58,122 bases of DNA from Candidatus Zhuqueibacterota bacterium (lineage in GTDB: Bacteria > Zhuqueibacterota > Zhuqueibacteria > Oceanimicrobiales > Oceanimicrobiaceae), in the NCBI GenBank assembly GCA_029262035.1, contig JAJDAE010000088.1, positions 1 to 58,122 on the forward strand, given 5' to 3'. Positions 44,954 through 55,600 of the stretch are shown here, piece after piece. Positions within the stretch are counted from its first letter, which is position 1. Every line of letters starts with the position of its first letter. The notes under the pieces were generated by a model. The model did not search any database and had not been told where the DNA came from. It worked only from the letters and a program-made list of their open reading frames with translations. The translations under genes were made by a program, and so were the position numbers.

Positions 44954-45676
44954 ATGAATACATTTCAAGTTAACGATATAGTGGGAGATGTGGTAGCACA
45001 CAACCCGGCGCTTTCACGCGTATTTGAAGATAAAGGAATTGACTACTGCTGTGGCGGTGGTCAGACCCTGGACCAGGCATGCCAAAAGAAAGGGTTAGAC
45101 ACTCAGGTATTTATCGATGCACTACAGGAATCAGCGTTGAGTTCCACGGAAGAATCTATTGTTGATGCTGCGGCCATGTCACTGACTGAACTGGCAGACC
45201 ACATTGTAGAAACTCACCATAACTATCTGCGTACCGAGCTCCCGCGGTTGGACGCAATTACGCACAAAGTTGCCTCTGTTCATGGTGGGAAGGATTCGCG
45301 TTTACTTCAAATTAGAGAGACATTTATCGCATTTTCTGCTGAACTGTTTGGCCACATGATGAAAGAAGAACAAATATTGTTTCCCATGGTGCGAGAGATT
45401 GAAAACAGTGAGGGCGCCCCAAATTTTCACTGTGGCTCATTGGCCAATCCCATTCGGCAAATGGAACTTGAACATGACAATGCCGGTTCGGCGTTGGAAA
45501 AATTTCATGGGCTGACAGATGGTTACACCCCACCGGATTGGGCGTGCAACACTTACCGCGCCATGCTTGATGCTTTGTCCCAGCTGGAACAGGATCTTCA
45601 CCAGCATATTCACAAAGAAAACAATGTCCTTTTTCCGCGGGCACTTGAAGTGGAGAGAGTCAAAAACAGTAGCTAA
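44954..45676 (+). CDS. ric: Di-iron protein for iron-sulfur cluster repair (Ric/YtfE/ScdA)
   Basis: The 240-residue protein begins with the ScdA_N domain (GDVVAHNPALSRVFEDKGIDYCCGGG, C32-C33). A hemerythrin-like helical bundle follows, with the His/Glu pattern HHNYLRTELPRL, HMMKEEQILFP, LEHDNAG and HQHIHKENNVLFPRA. It repairs Fe-S clusters damaged by nitric oxide or oxidants and is typical next to nitrate-respiration genes. It starts 90 bases after actF and converges with the hybrid kinase at 45728. Confidence 0.93.
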   Translation: MNTFQVNDIVGDVVAHNPALSRVFEDKGIDYCCGGGQTLDQACQKKGLDTQVFIDALQESALSSTEESIVDAAAMSLTELADHIVETHHNYLRTELPRLDAITHKVASVHGGKDSRLLQIRETFIAFSAELFGHMMKEEQILFPMVREIENSEGAPNFHCGSLANPIRQMELEHDNAGSALEKFHGLTDGYTPPDWACNTYRAMLDALSQLEQDLHQHIHKENNVLFPRALEVERVKNSS

Positions 45677-45727
45677 AAGTCCGTCTCAAAAAGTTGTTGC
45701 CTGGAACTTTGATGTTCCCCGATTTAT

Positions 45728-48166
45728 CTACGGCCTTGAGTTGTTACTGTTTTTCCATTTGGTTATTGTTTCGGCCAGTTGTTTATAATTAAGCGGTTTG
45801 GCTATATAATCATCCATACCAGCCTCAATGCATCTTTCCCGGTCTCCTTGCATGGCATTTGCCGTTAGAGCAATAATAGGAGTATGCTGATCATCGGGTT
45901 CTATCTTGCGAATTTTCCCGGTAGCTTCGAAGCCATCCATTTCAGGCATCTGGCAATCCATGAGCACGATATCGTAAGGGACAACCTTGATGGCTTCAAC
46001 CACCTCTTTGCCATTTATCGCTAAATCGACCTGGCAACCAAGTTTTTGCAACATTTTGTTTGCCACTTTCTGATTGACAATATTGTCTTCAGCCAGCAGA
46101 ACTTTGAGATTCAGCTTCTGGTCTTCTGCGATGGTGTGACGGGTTACCAATTGTTTTTTTTCCATTTCCCCAGGTTCCTGGTTCAATAAATTGACCAGAC
46201 AATCATAAAGTTGTGATTGCTTCAACGGTTTGGTAAGATAAGCCTCAAAGCCGATATCAGACATTCTTTTGGCGTCACCGCGTTGGCCTACTGAGGTACA
46301 CATTATGAGCTTTGTGTTTTTAAGAGTAGGGTCATTCTTGATTATTTTACCGAGAGTCTCGCCATCCATTCCAGGCATTTGCATGTCAACAATGGCAATC
46401 CCAAAAATTGATTTGTCTTTAGCTTGATGATGCAATAGTTTTAAAGCTGTAGTTGCATTCTCAGCTTCTTTAACTACACAGTGCCAAGATTGCAGTTGCA
46501 ATTTTAGAATGTCGCGGTTGGTTTTGTTGTTATCAATTACCAGGATATGTTTACCGGTGAGGTCGATATTTTTCGTCTGCTTTTTACGATTCTCCCGGGC
46601 TTGTTTTTTGAACCGTATAGTAAACCAGAAAGTCGAACCTTTGCCTTCCTCAGATTCAATACCAATTTGCCCACCCATCATTTCCACGAGCTGCTTGGAA
46701 ATGGCTAATCCCAGTCCGGTACCGCCAAATTTTCGAGTGGTGGATGTATCGACCTGTGAGAAAGATTGAAAGAGTTTTTGTTGCGCACTTTGGGAGATGC
46801 CCATGCCGGTATCGTTAACACTTATGCGGATGCATATTTCAGTTTCGCTTTCGTCTTGCAGCTTTCCACGAATGGCGATTTCTCCATGATCGGTAAATTT
46901 GACTGCATTGCTGGCCAGGTTAATCAGGATTTGTTTGAGCCGCCCGGGGTCTCCATTAATAAAACCTTCTACTTGCGGATCGAGAAAACATGAGAAAGCC
47001 AGCCCTTTATCTTCGGTTTTGAATGCGAGCAAGTCTATGACCTCATCCATAGTTGTTCGCAAGTCAAAGTCGATGAATTCGAGGTCGAGTTTGCCCGCTT
47101 CAATTTTAGAGAAGTCGAGAATATCGTTGATGATTGTCAGCAGAGATTCTGCTGAATTGCGTACGGTTTCAGCGTACTCGCGTTGTTCTGAGTTGAGTTT
47201 GGTTTCGAGCAGAATCGCAGTCATGCCTATGACTCCGTTCATGGGCGTACGGATTTCGTGACTCATGTTGGCAAGGAAATCGCTTTTGGCTCCGTTGGCC
47301 ATCTCTGCTTGTATGGCTAACTCTTTTGCCCAGGTGGCCGTTTGAGTAAGATGATTATTCATTTCTAAAAGTTCAGCATTGGCTGCCTCAACTTCTTTTT
47401 TTGCCTCTTTTAACTCTTTTTTTGCTTTGGTTCGCTCGGTGATGTCACGCACAATGTAGGTAAAAGCAGCTGCTTTTCCATCTTCTTCGTCAAGAACTGA
47501 TTTAGAAAGGAGAATTGGGAATTCACTCCCATCTTTGCGAATGTGATAGAATTCACCAGTCAGACTCTGTTCGGTAGTTTGGGATATGGTCTTTTTTGTT
47601 GGCTTCGTTTTGCCGTTAGTTTTCCAGAGAATCGCGGTATTTTTTCCTATAATTTCTTCTTTTTCATAATCATAACTCTTACAAAATGCCTCGTTAACAA
47701 AGATAATTTTATCATCCAAGTTAGTAATATAAACACTATCCTCCACGCTCATTATTGCATGAGATAACATTTTGAACTGTTCCTCTTCCCTTTTATTTTT
47801 GATGGCATTTTCGATAATTAAGGGTAAGATTTTTAGGTATGTGCGTTGTAAGTCTTTTTTTAAATAATGGTAAGCCCCGGCTTTTAGGGCTTTAACGGCA
47901 ATTTCTTCATCTCCAGCGCCTGTTGTAAATATGATTGGTGTGTTTATTATTAGATCGAAAACATCAAAAGCAGTACCATCTCCAAGATAATAATCCGTTA
48001 TGACAATATCGAATTTTTTTGAGCCCAGATATTTCCTTGCCTCAGAAATCGAATCGGCGATCTTAAAATCGTAAGGAAGATTTTCCTGCTTAATCAACCA
48101 TTTAAACGCCATTTGGTCGTATTTGTTGTCTTCGACCAATAATACAGAGTATTTTTTATTTTCCAT
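45728..48166 (-). CDS. Cytoplasmic hybrid histidine kinase (REC-PAS-HisKA-HATPase-REC-REC)
   Basis: The 812 residues start with a receiver domain ([22 protein letters not shown]). A PAS domain follows (about 135-250, with [13 protein letters not shown]), then a short coiled coil, HisKA with the catalytic His in [15 protein letters not shown] (about 312), and an HATPase ([28 protein letters not shown]). Two receivers end the protein ([10 protein letters not shown]...[11 protein letters not shown] and [13 protein letters not shown]...[14 protein letters not shown]). No transmembrane helix and no Hpt domain are present, so it must signal to a separate Hpt. The neighbouring kinase carries one. 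Confidence 0.93.
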   Translation of the reverse strand: MENKKYSVLLVEDNKYDQMAFKWLIKQENLPYDFKIADSISEARKYLGSKKFDIVITDYYLGDGTAFDVFDLIINTPIIFTTGAGDEEIAVKALKAGAYHYLKKDLQRTYLKILPLIIENAIKNKREEEQFKMLSHAIMSVEDSVYITNLDDKIIFVNEAFCKSYDYEKEEIIGKNTAILWKTNGKTKPTKKTISQTTEQSLTGEFYHIRKDGSEFPILLSKSVLDEEDGKAAAFTYIVRDITERTKAKKELKEAKKEVEAANAELLEMNNHLTQTATWAKELAIQAEMANGAKSDFLANMSHEIRTPMNGVIGMTAILLETKLNSEQREYAETVRNSAESLLTIINDILDFSKIEAGKLDLEFIDFDLRTTMDEVIDLLAFKTEDKGLAFSCFLDPQVEGFINGDPGRLKQILINLASNAVKFTDHGEIAIRGKLQDESETEICIRISVNDTGMGISQSAQQKLFQSFSQVDTSTTRKFGGTGLGLAISKQLVEMMGGQIGIESEEGKGSTFWFTIRFKKQARENRKKQTKNIDLTGKHILVIDNNKTNRDILKLQLQSWHCVVKEAENATTALKLLHHQAKDKSIFGIAIVDMQMPGMDGETLGKIIKNDPTLKNTKLIMCTSVGQRGDAKRMSDIGFEAYLTKPLKQSQLYDCLVNLLNQEPGEMEKKQLVTRHTIAEDQKLNLKVLLAEDNIVNQKVANKMLQKLGCQVDLAINGKEVVEAIKVVPYDIVLMDCQMPEMDGFEATGKIRKIEPDDQHTPIIALTANAMQGDRERCIEAGMDDYIAKPLNYKQLAETITKWKNSNNSRP

Positions 48167-48234
48167 TTAATGTCTAAACCGACTTTTTTACTCTTCTGCT
48201 TGCTGATTTAATGAAGCTTTGGAAAAGTTGAAGT

Positions 48235-51096
48235 TTAGGTGGTTCTCTTGCATTGGTTTTCAAGTTCGTTTTTAACCAAATCTAATTCCTGTTCTAACTC
48301 TAAAATCAATTCTGTTGCTTCTGCAATTGACTGAGAGTTGCCAAGTTTCTCCAATTTTTGGCATGTTGCAATCATATTTATAGCGCCAATATTTCGGCTG
48401 ACCCCTTTAAGACTATGCGCTGTAGTAACAACTGTTACACCATTCCCGTTTTTTACTGCATCATGTAAGAGTTTGATGCCTTCCGTTGTGTCATTTACAT
48501 AGCTCTCTATTAGTTCCGTTAGGAATTCAGGACTGTCATTATCTACCATTTCTTGCAACTGCTCGAATATTTTGAGGTCAATTGAGTTTACAGTTTTCTG
48601 AATCTCCTCAGCAAAGGTTTCTTTTGTTTGAGTCCAACGGTGCAGTACTTCCTTTAATTTAGTTACATTCACCGGCTTAGAAATATAATCATCCATCCCT
48701 GCTTCAATGCATTGTTCCCGGTCGCCTTGCATCGCATTTGCGGTCATTGCGACAATGGGAATTCTACGAATATCATTCTGTGAGCCATGCTCGGTACGCC
48801 ATGCTTTTCGTTTTTTATCCTCCCGTTTTCGAATTTCTGCGGTTGCTTCAAAGCCATCCATCTCCGGCATTTGGCAGTCCATAAATAAAAGATCATAAGG
48901 GAAAGCTTTCACCATCTCTACGGCTTCAGTGCCATTTGCCGCCACATCGATATGACAGTTTAGTTTTTGCAGCATTTTCACTGCGACCTTTTGGTTAATG
49001 ATATTATCTTCAGCCAGGAGAACCCGCTGGGGCTTTGCAGGCACTGTGGCTTTCTGTACATCTTTTCTGGTGGCACGGGCTTCATTTATCGTGTGGGATG
49101 TGATGAGGCCGGTTGAACTTTCCTGCACTTTAGCTGCCCAAACCGTAGCAAGCGTATCCATGAAGATTGATGGCCGGATTGGCTTGGTTAGAAATGCGGT
49201 GAAACCTGCGTCTTTAAATCGCTTGGCGTCTCCCTTTTTGGCGGCGGAGGTGAACATAATCAACGTGGTTTCTCTCAAGTCAGAGTCAGCTTTGATGGTG
49301 CGAGCCAGGGTTTCACCATCCATTTCCGGAAGTAAATAATCGATAATAGCAATTTCATAAGGATGCTTTGCTGAATGTGCTTCGCGCATTGCAGTAAGCG
49401 CTTCTTTTCCAGACTCATAGCAGTCACAGTCGAATTCCCAATTTTTGAATTGTTTCTGGATAATTTTTTTGTCGGTTTCGTTATCTTCGACTATAAGGAA
49501 TTTGATGTCTTTTAATTCTGCGACCGGTGTTGGTTCAATAATATCCTGTTTGTTAATGGGGAGTGAAACTTCGAAAGCGAAGATTGAGCCTTTATTCAAT
49601 TCACTACTGACACTTATTTTTCCACCCATCAATTCGACGAGCTGTTTTGAAATGGCGAGCCCAAGTCCGGTACCTCCGAACTTCCTGGTAGTTGAGGCGT
49701 CTGCCTGACTGAATTTATCGAAGATATGCTCGAGTTTGTCTGCGGGGATGCCGATGCCGGTGTCTTCGATTGAAATTTTCAATTTGACATTATTTTCAGA
49801 TATCTCCAGATGGGATACATTAATGACGACCCGGCCTTCTTTTGTGAATTTTATGGCATTGCCGGCGAGGTTGATGATTATTTGTCTGATACGCCCGGGG
49901 TCGCCGATAAGGCGGGTTGGTGTATCCACTGCATAATTGATTTTGAGTTCTATTTTCTTCTCAGGTGCTTTTTCAATCAGCAGGCCTGTTACTTCTTCAA
50001 CAGCAACTTTGAGATCAAATGGAACTGGTTCAATATCCAGTTTGCCGGCATCAATTTTTGAAAAATCGAGAATGTCGTTAATGATGGTTAAAAGTGATTC
50101 AGCGGAGCGTTCAATAGTTTCAATATAATCTCTCTGTTCCTGGTCAAGGCTTGTATCAAGTACAAGCCCTGTCATGCCCATAACGCCATTCATGGGTGTA
50201 CGGATTTCGTGGCTCATATTGGCAAGAAATTGTGACTTTGTTTTTACTGCATTTTCTGCAATAATTTTTGCCTTAGAAAATTTCTGATTTGAGAAAAATG
50301 ACATACCAAATATGAAAAAAATTAAAGCCACAAAGCTTGTAATAAATGAAGTAAGCATATCTGTGGTCATGTCGTTAATTTTAGCAACAATTCTCGCATT
50401 TTTTCTTTTCAGGTTTTGGTTTATCCATTCAATTGCTTTGAGACATTTCTTGTCATCAATTTTTACGAGCTTGTCAATTTCAATAGGGTTGATGTTTTTT
50501 TGATGAAAGGCACGAACTTTTTTTGCCTGTTTATAATATGTTTGAATTGTTTCTTTAATTATTTGTACTTTTGTTAATTCCTCTGTATTTGAAACTCCTT
50601 TATTGTATTCATTTAACAAAGATGAAATACGTTCCTTCTCTGACTCGATTTTGTGGTAGTATTTTTTCTCTCCACGTAACACATAATTTTTGAAGTTGTG
50701 AATAAAACCGCCATAGCCAAATGAGTCATTAATTTGTTGAATAAACTCCCTTCTTTCTATCAAATATTGATAGTTAGAGTTGTAAATATTATTTACTTTT
50801 TTAAGCTGAAAAAATTGTAAAAGAGTAACCCCGCCAATAATAACTGACATGATAACGGGTACAATTAAAATACTTTTTGTTAGTTTTGTTTTTGCCGCAG
50901 CTTTTTCCTGTGATTTTGCAAAGTCATTGAGAATATAAAAAATAAAAGCCACCGTGACGCTTAAAAGAAAACTGTCAAGCAAAGCTTCTGTAAGTGGTTC
51001 TAGACTTCCCAGATTTAAAACATTAAGGGAAGTCATAATTACCATTTCAGCAATAAAGCAAATGACAAAGAGTTTGAGGATGAACAGCTTTTTCAT
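48235..51096 (-). CDS. Membrane hybrid histidine kinase (TM-HisKA-HATPase-REC-REC-Hpt)
   Basis: The 953 residues have about three N-terminal membrane helices in the first 100 residues and a helical extracytoplasmic region to about 235 (MCP-like four-helix sensor style). Another helix (about 238-262), HisKA ([18 protein letters not shown]) and an HATPase follow. Two receivers ([10 protein letters not shown]...[11 protein letters not shown] and [13 protein letters not shown]...[14 protein letters not shown]) and a C-terminal Hpt ([14 protein letters not shown]) complete it. The kinase-receiver-receiver core is clearly paralogous to the downstream kinase, 68 bases away on the same strand, so the pair arose by duplication. 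Confidence 0.93.
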   Translation of the reverse strand: MKKLFILKLFVICFIAEMVIMTSLNVLNLGSLEPLTEALLDSFLLSVTVAFIFYILNDFAKSQEKAAAKTKLTKSILIVPVIMSVIIGGVTLLQFFQLKKVNNIYNSNYQYLIERREFIQQINDSFGYGGFIHNFKNYVLRGEKKYYHKIESEKERISSLLNEYNKGVSNTEELTKVQIIKETIQTYYKQAKKVRAFHQKNINPIEIDKLVKIDDKKCLKAIEWINQNLKRKNARIVAKINDMTTDMLTSFITSFVALIFFIFGMSFFSNQKFSKAKIIAENAVKTKSQFLANMSHEIRTPMNGVMGMTGLVLDTSLDQEQRDYIETIERSAESLLTIINDILDFSKIDAGKLDIEPVPFDLKVAVEEVTGLLIEKAPEKKIELKINYAVDTPTRLIGDPGRIRQIIINLAGNAIKFTKEGRVVINVSHLEISENNVKLKISIEDTGIGIPADKLEHIFDKFSQADASTTRKFGGTGLGLAISKQLVELMGGKISVSSELNKGSIFAFEVSLPINKQDIIEPTPVAELKDIKFLIVEDNETDKKIIQKQFKNWEFDCDCYESGKEALTAMREAHSAKHPYEIAIIDYLLPEMDGETLARTIKADSDLRETTLIMFTSAAKKGDAKRFKDAGFTAFLTKPIRPSIFMDTLATVWAAKVQESSTGLITSHTINEARATRKDVQKATVPAKPQRVLLAEDNIINQKVAVKMLQKLNCHIDVAANGTEAVEMVKAFPYDLLFMDCQMPEMDGFEATAEIRKREDKKRKAWRTEHGSQNDIRRIPIVAMTANAMQGDREQCIEAGMDDYISKPVNVTKLKEVLHRWTQTKETFAEEIQKTVNSIDLKIFEQLQEMVDNDSPEFLTELIESYVNDTTEGIKLLHDAVKNGNGVTVVTTAHSLKGVSRNIGAINMIATCQKLEKLGNSQSIAEATELILELEQELDLVKNELENQCKRTT

Positions 51097-51782
51097 ATAT
51101 TGACCATATATTTCTGTTTAATAGGCGATTCCCCAATTTCACATCTTTATGATTGTGCTATAATGAACAGAGGTTGGCAAACCCCTATCTATAATCATAA
51201 ATTTGAGTTTACTTTTTTATCGTTACATAATTGATTTTCTTAATAGGTGGCTGTGTTTTTATTTTGAGATTAGTAGCAAAAATTTTCATTTAATGAGATG
51301 AAAATGAGCAGAAGAGCATCCTGTAACTTCATGAGTCCTTGCTACGAAATGGACTCAACCGGAATATCGCAGAGATCCACTAAATTTGATGGTTTGCTGC
51401 AAACAGATTTAATCGGGAAGGGGGTATCCCGGATTTTGTTGTCTGGCTAGCGATTTCTGTTGGCGAGACAAATGACCTTGCTCAGGGAGGTTGTTTTGGA
51501 ATATGGCAGTGGTGAAAATTAATATGTTGAAAAATTAAATCCTGTTTGCATATATGCTTTATTTTCATACCTTTATTCTCACACTAATTTGTGGGCACTC
51601 CATACTCCAATTTAGTGGCGTTGGTTAATCTAATAATAGGTAATTCCCCTTCTGGAAGATTTTAACCGATGCATTCTTTGCCTGATACTATTCTCTGTAT
51701 TTCCTTAATATGTAATTTACTTTTCGGATATTTTCAAATAGGTCAAATTAATTTATAACAGATTTATTTTTTGGGAAACAAC
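51097..51782. other. 686-base region without a convincing gene
   Basis: It lies between the divergent kinase genes. It contains a small palindrome GTTTGC-T-GCAAAC near 51392-51404, and a 48-codon frame at 51304-51450 with no ribosome binding site and no recognisable product. The middle part is less AT-rich than its flanks, so it could be eroded coding sequence. I see no terminator or promoter worth naming. Confidence 0.4.
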
Positions 51783-51998
51783 GTGGACGACTTGAATAAA
51801 ACCAAAAACCAGCTTATTGCTGAGTTGAAGGCACTACGCCTACAGGTTCTCGCTTTGGAAGCGAAACAGGCTGACAAGAAGTTGCAAAGATATAAACACA
51901 TTGTTTCTACCACCCAGGATTTGATTTCACTTATTGAGAAGAACTACGTGTACCAAATGGTTAATGATGCATACAAAAAAGACATCAACCCGATATAG
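51783..51998 (+). pseudogene. Truncated N-terminus of a PAS histidine kinase
   Basis: The 71-codon frame starts at a GTG behind GGGA. A coiled-coil start (LNKTKNQLIAELKALRLQVLALE) leads into the first part of a PAS domain (YKHIVSTTQDLISLIEKNYVYQMVNDAY) and then stops at TAG 51996-51998. In related kinases the PAS domain continues for about 80 more residues and leads to a kinase core. Nothing in the next 36 bases resumes that fold in any frame I could read, and a different kinase starts at 52035. It is best explained as a decayed gene fragment. Confidence 0.5.
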
Positions 51999-52034
51999 CA
52001 TTAAAGCAGAACTTTATGCAGTTTTGGGAAAAAA

Positions 52035-53843
52035 ATGAATAGAAGCGGTAAAGACATATCCATATTTTCGTATTCAGATTGGCTGTTTTCCTTCAGATCT
52101 GTTTTTTTTCTAACGGCCGTATTAATCGCCTTATCCGTTTGGATTTTCGATCCTTTCGTTGATGCTGTTTTACTGGGTGACGGGTCTTTCTATAAGCAGC
52201 TAACACAGCCAGAGTCCAAAGAAATCTATATGCGTACAGTTTTTTCAGTACTCATAATTGTTATTGGTTTGGTTGGAAGTGTTTTATTAAACCGCTCCAG
52301 GCAAGCTGAGAAAATATTGCATAAAAGTGAGAAAAAATATCGAGAGATTTTTGAGAATGTACGAGATGTGTTTTACCAAACAGATTATCATGGTATCGTT
52401 ACCGAAATAAGTCCATCAGTAGAAAGACATTCAGGATATACGCGCGAGGCGCTTATTGGTGCGCAGTTAGCAAATTTTTATTTTTATCCCGATGACTATT
52501 TGAAGCTTTGCGACAAGTTAGAAGAAGATAGCGAAGTAAATGATTTTGAAATTCGAATGAAGGACAAAGATGGCGGTTTGATTTATGTTTCTGTAAATGC
52601 TCAGATAATTTTTGATGCTGTTGGCAACCCCGTAGCGACAGAAGGTACGTTAAGAGATATCACAGAACGAAAACGAGCTGAAGAAGAAAAAATAAAATTG
52701 GAAGCTCAGCTTCACCACTCCCAGAAACTGGAAACTCTCGGCACTCTGGCCGGGGGCATTGCCCATGATTTTAATAATATCCTGACGCCAATATTAGGTT
52801 ATGCTGATATGGTGATATCAGATTTGCCGCCAACCAGTCCTTTACGTGATGATGTTGGGCATATTTTAAGTGGGGCCAACCGGGCCAAAGAACTGGTGGA
52901 GCAAATACTGTTGTTCAGCAAGCAAGTTGAAAAAGAACGGAAGCCGTTCAGTTTACATTTGATCCTTAAGGAAGTGTTAAAACTACTGCGGCCAACCATT
53001 CCGGCAACGGTTGAAATCCGGCAGCGAATTGATACTTCCTGCGATAAAGTTCTTGCCGATGCATCGCAAATGCATCAGGTCATCGTTAATTTATGCACCA
53101 ACGCCTCGCAAGCTATGGAAGAAAAGGGCGGTGTGCTCACTATTGAATTGAAGCAGGCGAAAGTGGATACTTCGAATGCAAAATTACATATCAATCTAAA
53201 TGAGCAGGAGTATGTTCGGCTAACCGTGAGTGATACCGGGGCAGGGATAGATGATGCCATCCTGGAGCGTATCTTTGAACCATTCTTCACTACAAAACCC
53301 GTTGATAAGGGAACGGGAATGGGGCTGGCAGTGGTTCACGGCATTGTGCGTAGCCATCATGGTGATATTCTTGTTAATAGTGTATTGGGAAAAGGCTCGA
53401 CCTTCCATGTTTATTTACCAACCATAAATACGGAAGTGGAAAGTGTAACCAATGAGCCCGAGGTGATTCTGGGGAACCGGGAATCTGTACTGGTTGTGGA
53501 TGATGATGAGGCGGTGGGAAAAGTGATGCAGCGACTGCTTCAACATCTTAACTATAAGGCTGATGTACGGTATAGCGGCATAGAAGCTCTAAAAATTTTT
53601 CGGCAACGTCCGGAAGAATATGATCTTGTGATTTCGGACTTGACCATGCCGGATATGACGGGACTCGAATTGTCAGAACAATTACGAAATGTTTGTTCGG
53701 AATTACCTGTTATAATTATGACAGGTTACGGGGACAGTCTGACAGATGCCGCTTTGGAAACTTACGGCATCAACCATGTTATTGGGAAACCGGTCGTGAC
53801 GCACGTTTTGGCCTCAGCCATACGATTGGTGCTGGATAAGTGA
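52035..53843 (+). CDS. Membrane histidine kinase with PAS and C-terminal receiver
   Basis: The 602 residues have two transmembrane helices (about 22-42 and 70-92) around a short periplasmic loop. A PAS domain (about 105-220, with [16 protein letters not shown] and [15 protein letters not shown]) and HisKA ([23 protein letters not shown]) follow. The HATPase has [10 protein letters not shown] and [13 protein letters not shown]. The C-terminal receiver has [25 protein letters not shown] and the Lys in GKPV. This is the common self-contained RcsC-like 'kinase plus receiver' layout of environmental bacteria. The output is unknown, with no DNA-binding partner next to it. Confidence 0.93.
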   Translation: MNRSGKDISIFSYSDWLFSFRSVFFLTAVLIALSVWIFDPFVDAVLLGDGSFYKQLTQPESKEIYMRTVFSVLIIVIGLVGSVLLNRSRQAEKILHKSEKKYREIFENVRDVFYQTDYHGIVTEISPSVERHSGYTREALIGAQLANFYFYPDDYLKLCDKLEEDSEVNDFEIRMKDKDGGLIYVSVNAQIIFDAVGNPVATEGTLRDITERKRAEEEKIKLEAQLHHSQKLETLGTLAGGIAHDFNNILTPILGYADMVISDLPPTSPLRDDVGHILSGANRAKELVEQILLFSKQVEKERKPFSLHLILKEVLKLLRPTIPATVEIRQRIDTSCDKVLADASQMHQVIVNLCTNASQAMEEKGGVLTIELKQAKVDTSNAKLHINLNEQEYVRLTVSDTGAGIDDAILERIFEPFFTTKPVDKGTGMGLAVVHGIVRSHHGDILVNSVLGKGSTFHVYLPTINTEVESVTNEPEVILGNRESVLVVDDDEAVGKVMQRLLQHLNYKADVRYSGIEALKIFRQRPEEYDLVISDLTMPDMTGLELSEQLRNVCSELPVIIMTGYGDSLTDAALETYGINHVIGKPVVTHVLASAIRLVLDK

Positions 53844-53880
53844 TCTTAACTAATCATAATAAAATTATATTGGAGGAGTT

Positions 53881-54678
53881 GTGAGAATTTTAAATTTATT
53901 AATCATATTCGTTTTTTTATTTGGATGCAGCAATAATGAATCTTCAAAACCGGAAGCCGCACCTAAACCAAAAAAGAAGAGACCCGTTTCAGTAGAATTG
54001 GGGAAATTTTTTGACGTTGATGGCAAGAAAATGTTGTATGGCGGCGAAGACGAATCGAATCATTTTGATATTACGGGCTATGAATTGAAGGATGACCAGT
54101 TTCACTATGGCATCGGTAGGGAAAAATTCCCAGCCCTTTTGGAGCCGAATTTTACTTCGATACAAGATGCTGATTCATTTTGGGTTGACAGCTCCCGGTT
54201 TTTAGTCGCCTATTCAGGAGACGAAGTGAAAGCTTATTCGGTCAAAGACCTGACTCGGCATGAAGTTGTAAATGATGTTTTAAATGGCGAACCAATTATG
54301 GCGGTTTATTGTATCCTCGCCGACTTGGGAGGGATTTATGAAAGAACATACGGGGATGATGTTCTCACATTTGCCTTGAGCGGGTACACTTATTATGATG
54401 AGCAGGTTTGGGATGGTCTGGATGGCTTTATCCTTTGGGATAGGGAGACAGAAAGCCTGTGGTGGCCATTAATTGACCGGGCTGTTTCGGGTCCATTGCA
54501 GGGCGTTAAGTTGCTGGAAATGAATAAGGCTCATTGGGAAGATACGACATGGGGCGACTTAAAAAAGAAGTACCCTCAAGCTGCCATATTAAAAACCGGA
54601 CAGGATTTTGAAAGACCCGAATCATGGACAAAAATTAAAGATGTTTCTCAAATCGTTGAAAAGTTTTCGGCACAGTAA
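53881..54678 (+). CDS. DUF3179-family lipoprotein
   Basis: The 265 residues start at a GTG behind GGAGG. A lipoprotein signal ends in FLFGC16. The mature part follows the DUF3179 pattern: FPALLEPNFTSIQDADSFW, VKAYSVKDLTRHEVVNDVLNGEPIMAVYC, LTFALSGYTYYD, FILWDRETESLWWPL and GPLQGVKLLE. The family is widespread in environmental bacteria, with no defined function. The conserved Cys-containing YCxLC-type motif is reduced to YCILADL here. Confidence 0.85.
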   Translation: MRILNLLIIFVFLFGCSNNESSKPEAAPKPKKKRPVSVELGKFFDVDGKKMLYGGEDESNHFDITGYELKDDQFHYGIGREKFPALLEPNFTSIQDADSFWVDSSRFLVAYSGDEVKAYSVKDLTRHEVVNDVLNGEPIMAVYCILADLGGIYERTYGDDVLTFALSGYTYYDEQVWDGLDGFILWDRETESLWWPLIDRAVSGPLQGVKLLEMNKAHWEDTTWGDLKKKYPQAAILKTGQDFERPESWTKIKDVSQIVEKFSAQ

Positions 54679-54818
54679 ACCCGAAAATCATCTTTTTTTC
54701 TGCAGAATGTAATCATAAAGGAATCAACCTGTTTGCCGATATTCGAGGTGAATATGTCAATTTAAGAATAACAAAAACTTAAAGCGGAAGATATTGATTG
54801 CTCAGAAAAGGAAATAGA

Positions 54819-55334
54819 TTGAAGATTGTCACAGCTAAAGATAATTTCTTTTCTGAGATTATTCCAACAACAACTAATGTCTTAACGACCATATGTGCCT
54901 TTAATGCAGATATAAAAAGCGTTGAGGAGTTTGAGTATAAATCCGGTTCTTTCGACACAACCAAATGTCTGGATATAACGGGGACGCTCGGATTCTCTTC
55001 GTCAACTGAGTTGATAGGCTCTATCCTAATGACTTTTCAGTTGGGTGTTGCCCTTGAAGTTATCGGAGGTATGTATGGTTTTAGCCAGGAAGAGGCAAAA
55101 TCTGATGTGGAGGACGGTGTGAGTGAGTTTATGAATATAGTGACGGGTAACATTAAAACAAAGCTGCGAGAACAAGGAATTGTTCTTTACCGCTCTATTC
55201 CAAATGTCATTACGGGTAAAGAAATTCAGATTTCTGTTCCGAAATTAACCAGCAGGAAGAGAATTGGTTTTGAATCCAAGCAAGGCCATTTCTTTTTTGA
55301 GATAGCTTTTAAAGAAGGTTTACATACCACCTGA
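54819..55334 (+). CDS. CheX-like chemotaxis phosphatase-domain protein
   Basis: The 171 residues start at the TTG at 54819, placed behind AAAGGA; a TTG at 54798 has no such site. The fold pattern is that of CheX: a beta-rich start (DITGTLGFSSSTELIGSILMTF), a hydrophobic helix (ALEVIGGMYG) and the catalytic ExxN helix VSEFMNIVTGNIKTKLREQ. A SIPNVITGKEIQIS strand follows. CheX/CheC proteins dephosphorylate receiver domains. No chemotaxis genes are visible, but several receiver-containing kinases lie directly upstream, so these may be its targets. That link is inferred. Confidence 0.75.
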   Translation: MKIVTAKDNFFSEIIPTTTNVLTTICAFNADIKSVEEFEYKSGSFDTTKCLDITGTLGFSSSTELIGSILMTFQLGVALEVIGGMYGFSQEEAKSDVEDGVSEFMNIVTGNIKTKLREQGIVLYRSIPNVITGKEIQISVPKLTSRKRIGFESKQGHFFFEIAFKEGLHTT

Positions 55335-55342
55335 TAGATAGC

Positions 55343-55382
55343 AAGCCGGTAAATCTACCGTCTGGCAGTATTTAACCGGCTT
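55343..55382. other. Inverted repeat downstream of the CheX-like gene
   Basis: AAGCCGGT (55343-55350) and ACCGGCTT (55375-55382) are perfect reverse complements, with further AAAT/ATTT pairing inside. There is no T-tract on either side, so termination is uncertain. On the other strand the element overlaps the end of a small ORF. Confidence 0.5.
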
Positions 55383-55458
55383 ACTCATATTGAACAGATA
55401 TCAAAAAGCAAACGGTCGTGAAAACCGGCAGCGCACAGCAAATAGATTGCGGCTTCAT
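55381..55458 (-). CDS. Putative 25-residue hydrophobic peptide
   Basis: On the minus strand an ATG at 55458 is preceded by AAGGAG with a six-base gap, an excellent ribosome binding site. The frame MKPQSICCALPVF...SVQYE ends with TAA at 55381-55383. The product has two Lys/Pro-proximal cysteines and a hydrophobic middle, like many small membrane peptides or toxin-like peptides. A hairpin lies upstream (55513-55536). No homologue is recognised. Confidence 0.35.
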   Translation of the reverse strand: MKPQSICCALPVFTTVCFLISVQYE

Positions 55459-55512
55459 GGCATTCTCCTTGCTTTAGGTGATGTATAAATCGGATAGAAA
55501 AATCTATCTGAA

Positions 55513-55536
55513 AGAGTTACGCCTTCAGGTAGCTCT
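55513..55536. other. Hairpin upstream of the small ORF
   Basis: AGAGTTAC (55513-55520) / GTAGCTCT (55529-55536) gives an eight-pair stem with one G-T pair and an eight-base loop. It overlaps an alternative short stem CTGAA/TTCAG (55508-55512 / 55524-55528), so two mutually exclusive folds are possible. Confidence 0.4.
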
Positions 55537-55600
55537 AAAGAGAATGGGAAGATTGTTGTCATAAAATTTACGCAACTTTTTGTTTTAAATAAATTCTTGT

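Noticed and set aside
51304-51450. 48-codon open frame in the gap between divergent kinases
   Set aside because: No ribosome binding site, no recognisable domain, low-complexity composition; not supported as a gene.
55343-55382. Terminator call for the inverted repeat after the CheX-like gene
   Set aside because: The stem is good but no T-tract follows on either strand, so it is listed only as an inverted repeat.
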